DNA of 21,093 bases. Source: CAMQVM01 sp044433365 (GTDB lineage: Bacteria > Bacteroidota > Bacteroidia > Bacteroidales > Rikenellaceae). The notes beneath the pieces were generated by a model. The model did no database searches, was not told where the DNA came from, and was given only the letters and a program-made list of their open reading frames with translations. The position numbers and the translations under genes are program-made. The DNA lies in assembly GCA_044433365.1 (NCBI GenBank), contig JAWXTR010000049.1:1-21093 (forward strand), written 5' to 3'. Positions 17,148 through 21,093 of the stretch are shown in pieces. How positions within the stretch are numbered: position 1 is the first letter of the stretch; the number at the start of each line of letters is the position of its first letter.

Positions 17148-17279
17148 AAAATCAAAGGTGTCTCTATGTTAGGAACAAAAGGTCGTTTAAAGATGATTCT
17201 AACCAACAAAGGTCTTGAGGTGACTTTCCCTAAAGAAAAACCGTGTGATTTTGCCTATGTTTTAGAGATAAATATATAA
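17148..17279 (+). pseudogene. Severed C-terminal remnant of the second GH29
   Basis: Read in the frame of the GH29 gene, this stretch encodes 43 residues (KIKGVSMLGTKG ... FAYVLEINI) and a TAA stop. It aligns with the C-terminal domain of the first GH29: VSMLGTKG with VSMLGSDE, and GLEVTFPKEKPCDFAYV with GLSITFPKLQPTEYAHV. No start codon or promoter of its own is apparent, so it is probably untranslated. The coding sequence has not visibly decayed, which suggests the insertion is recent. Confidence 0.92.
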
Positions 17280-17280
17280 T

Positions 17281-17296
17281 GGGCACTTCTAAAATC
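17281..17296. repeat. Half copy of the short 3'-end palindrome
   Basis: GGGCACTTCTAAAATC resembles the GGGAACTTCTAAAATC arm of the family at 12085-12127 and starts 1 bp after the ancestral GH29 stop codon. The partner arm is not recognisable. Confidence 0.5.
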
Positions 17297-17344
17297 CTTA
17301 CCACACAAAATAATTAAAAACAACATATTTATCACTATTAATTT

Positions 17345-18607
17345 ATGAAAAGAGTAATTCCTTTAGTACTATTTTCTGTTGCAGTAGCAACTACAGCTTT
17401 TGCGCAGACAGGCAATATAAAGCCTCTATCTTATAACCCTCCTGTAGATAAACCATCTCAACCTATGAGTGAGGCTATGAACCGTTATTATGATCAATTT
17501 AACGGACAACAACCTAACCATAATGAGCTATTTTCGCAATTTAAGTATTCTGATTTAGAGGGTTTTGACTACAACAACTTTGACGGCACTATTACCCGTC
17601 GTGACCCCTCTCGCATTATTCTTCACAACGGAAAATACTATATGTGGTACACCTATCGTAACACTCCTACCCCTCCTGCTGGAGCCGCAAAGTGTAACGA
17701 AACAGTACCATCAGCCGATTGGGATCTATCAGAAATTTGGTATGCCACCTCAGAAGATGGTTTTACTTGGAAAGAAGAGGGTGTAGCCGTACCTCGTCCA
17801 CCAAAGCCACAACTTGGTCATCGTGCAGTTACCACCTGTGAGATACTTGAGTGGGAAGGCAAATTCTATATCTACTATCAGGCATTTAATAAGGCTAGTG
17901 GCGTAGATGGTGGTGATGATTGTCCTGTGTCGGTATCTGTTGCAGATTCACCCGATGGGCCTTGGATTGCTACAGGCAAAATAGTTGTTGATAATGGTCA
18001 AGAAGGTAGCTGGGATCAATACTCTATACATGATCCTCATCCACTTATCCATGATGGCAAGATATATCTATACTATAAATCTGATTTCAATGCTCCAGAC
18101 CTAATCCGTATGCAAGGTCTTGCAATTGCTGACAATCCTCTTGGTCCTTTCGAAAAACACCCACTAAATCCAGTTATTAACTCTGGTCACGAGACAGGAA
18201 TTTTCCCTTTTGGCAAGGGTGTAGCTGCTCTTGTATATAAAGATGGACCTGAACACAACACTATTCAATATGCAGAAGATTGGGTAAACTTTAAGGTTGT
18301 TGCCACTAGCGAACTATTCCCTTATGCTGCCTCGTTTTTCTTGCCAGATGAAGGCAAAGAGAACAAAGATGCAGCAGGTGTAACATGGGGCATGGCACAT
18401 TTTATAAACTACTCAGGTTGGGGTACAATGTGTAGCAAATTAGTACGTTTCGATTGTGACCTAAGCAAAGAAGTTGACGATCCTGTCATGAAAAGTCACC
18501 GTGTAAACTACAATCCACAAGTTTACTACGACCAAAAACTATCGCCTGCTCAAATTAAACGAATAAAAGAATCAACTGAAGAGTTGCGTAAGAAATCTAT
18601 TAAATAG
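17345..18607 (+). CDS. GH117-like five-bladed beta-propeller glycosidase
   Basis: Secreted (signal ends near TAFAQ, about residues 1-21). The protein resembles GH117 (related to GH43 in fold), whose known members release 3,6-anhydro-L-galactose from agar oligosaccharides. Landmarks: an N-terminal helical segment (MSEAMNRYYDQF); D87 in RRDPSRII, followed by GKYYMWYT; DLSEIWYATSEDGFTWKEEGVAV; D230 in IHDPHP; H282 in NSGHETG; and DGPEHNTIQYAEDWVNF. D87, D230 and H282 are proposed as the catalytic and metal-site residues by analogy with that family. The stretch GHRAVTTCEI stands where I would expect the DDRSVFTPE-like segment of agar-active enzymes, so specificity may differ. Last gene of the plus-strand series. 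The MITE and GH29 remnant lie between it and the preceding gene, and no clear promoter was found in the 65 bp after the remnant, so it may depend on read-through. Confidence 0.82.
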   Translation: MKRVIPLVLFSVAVATTAFAQTGNIKPLSYNPPVDKPSQPMSEAMNRYYDQFNGQQPNHNELFSQFKYSDLEGFDYNNFDGTITRRDPSRIILHNGKYYMWYTYRNTPTPPAGAAKCNETVPSADWDLSEIWYATSEDGFTWKEEGVAVPRPPKPQLGHRAVTTCEILEWEGKFYIYYQAFNKASGVDGGDDCPVSVSVADSPDGPWIATGKIVVDNGQEGSWDQYSIHDPHPLIHDGKIYLYYKSDFNAPDLIRMQGLAIADNPLGPFEKHPLNPVINSGHETGIFPFGKGVAALVYKDGPEHNTIQYAEDWVNFKVVATSELFPYAASFFLPDEGKENKDAAGVTWGMAHFINYSGWGTMCSKLVRFDCDLSKEVDDPVMKSHRVNYNPQVYYDQKLSPAQIKRIKESTEELRKKSIK

Positions 18608-18627
18608 GAGTTCCAATTCGGAATTTA

Positions 18628-18791
18628 GGGGAGTTTTAAATTCTGGATTTTGAGAGATTTTTTGCTTTAAGGCTTTAGATTTGGATTTTTGCAAATAAAG
18701 GCTGTAGTGGCTCTTACCGCCTTTATTTGCAAAACTCAAAGATGAAGCCTTAAAACGAAAAAGCTCCGAAAGTCAGATTTTAGAAATTTCC
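18628..18791. repeat. Composite palindromic element with nested hairpin, overlapping the GH120 stop
   Basis: The outer ends, GGGGAGTTTTAAATTCTGG (18628 on) and AGATTTTAGAAATTTCC (ending 18791), match the arms of the short palindromes at 5179-5222. Between them lies a large imperfect hairpin: TTTAAGGCTT (18666-18675) pairs with AAGCCTTAAA (18745-18754), and TTTTGCAAATAAAGGC (18687-18702) with GCCTTTATTTGCAAAA (18719-18734). The right end contains the GH120 stop codon and its last three codons. The region separates two convergent genes, so it may also end transcription from both sides. Confidence 0.7.
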
Positions 18792-20723
18792 TTGAAATTC
18801 AAAAATATTTACTCCTTCTTTAAGATTTTCAAATGGACCGGGAGTTGGATTGTTAATATTTCGTTTATTACCAAAAATATCTTTGTCAAAGATGTATGGT
18901 GTCCCATCACTATTTTCATAATATGCCTCGACAAAATCATTTATGCCAATTACATCAGTTGTAATCAACCTTGTATCAACTTTTTTAAATGAATCATCAA
19001 TTGTTACTTTTACTCTTATGCCACCATCATGCTCTATTAACTCAATTTTAGGTTTATAACTCTCATTTTCAACTCCATTTTTCTCATTTTTATATGGTTT
19101 TGCCCCATTATAGAACACATTAGCCTCTGAAGTTTGGTCATATATCATTTTACTATAACAGTCCAACCCACCTCTACTAGCAACAGTATTAGGGTTTGAT
19201 TGACGATTAACACTTAAATCTAGCTCTCCATCTGCTGCAATATAGATATTGTTGAAAAATCTAAAGTCTCTACCATAAATTTTTGTCACTCCATGAATTT
19301 CTGTGGAGTGAGGCAGGTGATATGGTGTTGTTCTTACGCTTGCAAAATTGTAAGACCTACCAGCCAAGATATTATGTACGTAAGCTGTACCATCTGTAAC
19401 ACTTCTAGTAGAGATGCCTATTTCTGAAAGCAATAGGTTGTGGTCTAACATTAATGGTCCGTGGTTAACCTCGTCATGAAAATCGTATTGATCATTGTTA
19501 TAGATAATATTTCCCGTTATTCTTGCGCCTTGAGCCATCCAATCTAACCATATCCCACAGTGTGCATTATGAAGAATATTATCTTTAATTAACACATCTA
19601 TTGCACCATGAAGTTTAATAGCCGCCATTTCATGTCCTGTGTATGTTCTTTTTGTATAAATATCATAGATATGATTGTTGTAAATTTGGCTAAAAACACA
19701 TCCTAGACTACCGATAATACCTGCTTGACCACAATCAAAGATTTTGTTTCCTCGTACAATATGAGACCCTATCTCCTCTTTTGACCAACCATCTCTTGCT
19801 GCCTTAAAAATCACCTCGTGATAGATATCCATGCTATTCTTATATGGATAACGCAATACTTTATTTGCCCCAACAGCTCCATATTTACCAAGGGCTATAC
19901 CCGAACTTTTAGCATTACTAATTGTATTATTTTCAATTATCCAACCTTTACTCCAATTAGTTGCTATCAACCCCTCTTGACCTGTTGTTGGTGGTGCCCA
20001 TTGATTTGCTGCACCATTCATAACGAATCCACTTATTGTAATAAAGTTGCGTCCTGTATTACTTGGAAAGAAACACGCTTTACGAGCAAGAACCTCTACA
20101 AGCTCTTTGTTGGGATTTGCATCACCAAAATTTGCCCATACGGTTGTATTTTCTCTATCAACCTCGGCATACCAAGCCAATAAAGAGCCTTTTTTGTCTA
20201 ATGTCCAACTATTTTCTTTTGGATTGATAACATCGGCAAGGTTATTTTGCTCATACATAGATTTTTCATTTAAAAAAACCTCGCCTAAGTGGTGGTTTGT
20301 ATCTGTTGGGTCAAACCAATCACCTGTCAATACCTTATCAAAAGGATTGAAATTTTTAAACAAACTATTGGGAATCACAGCCACCCATGTTTTACCACTT
20401 TTGTCAGATTTTACTCTCTCCCATTGTTCAACAACCTCAGTCCCTTTAATTACAACTTTTTCATCCTCAGCTGCTCTATATATTATCCTTATTTGATCTG
20501 AAATACCTCCTCTAATTGGATCAATAAGTTCTCTATATACACCTTCATGTACAGTAATAGTATCACCGGGCAGAGCACTGTCTGCACCTTTTTGAATAGT
20601 AAAAAAAGCTGTCTGCTTTGTCAATCCAGAATTTGCATCACTCCCGTTTTTTGAAACATGATACTCAGTAGCAATTGCAAATTTAACATTAAACACAAAC
20701 AACAACAATAATAGTTTTCTCAT
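18780..20723 (-). CDS. Secreted GH120 beta-xylosidase-like right-handed beta-helix enzyme
   Basis: A retaining exo-beta-xylosidase candidate. The start at 20723 (MRKLLLLLFVFNVKFA) gives a clean signal peptide; the upstream ATG at 20762 would add 13 residues in front of it and is less likely. The mature protein begins YHVSKNGSDANSG, and the chain is a parallel beta-helix with interspersed loops. Long stretches match my memory of GH120 enzymes such as the Thermoanaerobacterium XylC: GDWFDPTDTNHHLGEVFLN, WAPPTTGQEGLI, NWSKGWIIE, GWSKEEIGSHIV and YHLPHSTEI. The predicted nucleophile is D394 in IWLDWMAQG and the acid/base E418 in HDEVNHGP, 24 residues apart as against about 23 in XylC. GH120 is a small family. 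The gene is convergent with the GH117-like gene, and its last codons fall in a repeat end. Confidence 0.9.
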   Translation of the reverse strand: MRKLLLLLFVFNVKFAIATEYHVSKNGSDANSGLTKQTAFFTIQKGADSALPGDTITVHEGVYRELIDPIRGGISDQIRIIYRAAEDEKVVIKGTEVVEQWERVKSDKSGKTWVAVIPNSLFKNFNPFDKVLTGDWFDPTDTNHHLGEVFLNEKSMYEQNNLADVINPKENSWTLDKKGSLLAWYAEVDRENTTVWANFGDANPNKELVEVLARKACFFPSNTGRNFITISGFVMNGAANQWAPPTTGQEGLIATNWSKGWIIENNTISNAKSSGIALGKYGAVGANKVLRYPYKNSMDIYHEVIFKAARDGWSKEEIGSHIVRGNKIFDCGQAGIIGSLGCVFSQIYNNHIYDIYTKRTYTGHEMAAIKLHGAIDVLIKDNILHNAHCGIWLDWMAQGARITGNIIYNNDQYDFHDEVNHGPLMLDHNLLLSEIGISTRSVTDGTAYVHNILAGRSYNFASVRTTPYHLPHSTEIHGVTKIYGRDFRFFNNIYIAADGELDLSVNRQSNPNTVASRGGLDCYSKMIYDQTSEANVFYNGAKPYKNEKNGVENESYKPKIELIEHDGGIRVKVTIDDSFKKVDTRLITTDVIGINDFVEAYYENSDGTPYIFDKDIFGNKRNINNPTPGPFENLKEGVNIFEFQGNF

Positions 20724-20755
20724 AATTTTATAAATAGTTTTAGCAGTAAAAATAA

Positions 20756-20949
20756 ATGCCAATAAAGGTTTGAAAAACCTTCTTCCGCCTTAAGAAAAGC
20801 GGAGCGAAGCCGTGAGTGAAAACAAACGATTTTTGCCAGCCATCTGGGCGTGCTTTTTTTAAAAAAGCATTAACAAAAGTTATTTTTATATAACTCAGAT
20901 TGCATAAATAGCTCAAAATAGCTCAAAAATTTCAAACCTTTATTCGCAT
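20756..20949. repeat. 194-bp segment bounded by 20-bp inverted repeats, upstream of GH120
   Basis: ATGCCAATAAAGGTTTGAAA (20756-20775) is the reverse complement, with one mismatch, of 20930-20949. Inside are a poly-T/poly-A palindrome (TGCTTTTTT T AAAAAAGCA, 20851-20869), a GCGGAGCGAAGCCG stretch and a tandem ATAGCTCAAA doublet (20908-20927). No ORF is seen. It may be another MITE-like element. It begins 33 bp upstream of the GH120 start, so it would hold or displace that gene's promoter; no TAnnTTTGC box was found there. Confidence 0.55.
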
Positions 20950-20955
20950 AATAAA

Positions 20956-20970
20956 GGGAACTTCTAAAAT
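20956..20970. repeat. Half copy of the short palindrome
   Basis: GGGAACTTCTAAAAT equals the arm that opens the inverted palindrome at 12085-12127. It lies 6 bp before the next element's GGGGAGTTCTAA end, so two element ends stand back to back. Confidence 0.55.
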
Positions 20971-20976
20971 AATTAA

Positions 20977-21093
20977 GGGGAGTTCTAATAATTGGTTTTA
21001 TTCGATTTTTTATTTTGAGGTTTTAGATTTGGATTTTGCAAAATGTGGGCGTAGCGGTGCCTACGGTGCATTTTGTAAAATTCAAAGGTGAAG
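20977..21093. repeat. Second composite palindromic element, cut by the window end
   Basis: It starts GGGGAGTTCTAATAATTGG and continues with TTTTAGATTTGGATTTTGCA (21021-21040) and TTCAAAGGTGAAG (21081-21093), the same order as at 18628-18742. The hairpin arms are kept (GATTTTGCAAAATG against CATTTTGTAAAATTC) while the central loop is different. The right end is outside the window. Confidence 0.65.

Noticed and set aside
20724..20762. Upstream ATG at 20762 as the GH120 start
   Set aside because: It would place 13 residues before the clean signal peptide that begins at 20723 and would extend into the inverted repeat at 20756-20775.

Overview
The window looks like part of a polysaccharide-utilization region from an AT-rich member of the Bacteroidota, probably Bacteroidales. 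The evidence is the dense set of secreted or lipoprotein glycosidases, two Ser-type sulfatases, two good TAnnTTTGC-type -7 boxes and weak Shine-Dalgarno signals. No taxonomic marker gene is present, so this is an inference. No SusC/SusD pair, regulator, sulfatase-maturating enzyme, tRNA or rRNA lies in the window.

Layout. Positions 1-120 hold the inverted end of a foldback MITE, abutting a GH3 gene (128-2671, +). A 634-bp gene-free stretch follows, with a perfect hairpin, a full 163-bp MITE and a cluster of REP-like palindromes. Then come two minus-strand genes: a DUF5060/DUF4038 (GH140-like) hydrolase (3306-4955) and a GH2 beta-galactosidase-like enzyme (5224-7692). A divergent control region (7693-7938) separates these from a plus-strand, operon-like series: GH29 lipoprotein, GH3, S-type sulfatase with a C-terminal beta domain, S1_11-like sulfatase, a second GH29 and a GH117-like beta-propeller (7939-18607). 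A GH120 beta-xylosidase-like beta-helix protein (18780-20723) runs convergently, and the window ends in repeats.

The enzymes are exo-acting or debranching. Two sulfatases would unmask sulfated sugars, two GH29 enzymes would release alpha-L-fucose or alpha-L-galactose, GH2 beta-galactose, GH3 and GH120 beta-xylose, and the GH117-like protein possibly a 3,6-anhydro-sugar or a related residue. Together they point to a sulfated heteropolysaccharide containing xylose plus fucose or L-galactose, for example an algal galactan or fucoidan type. The exact substrate cannot be fixed from sequence.

The most striking observation concerns mobile DNA. A 163-bp foldback MITE has inserted at a TA dinucleotide inside the second GH29 gene and supplied a stop codon. 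Removing the element plus one TA restores an uninterrupted 493-codon frame whose last 43 codons match the C-terminal domain of the first GH29. Two more copies of this element, a second family of short palindromes found just after most stop codons, larger nested hairpins and REP-like palindromes show a locus heavily colonised by small non-autonomous repeats. Some of these supply or contain the stop codons of neighbouring genes.
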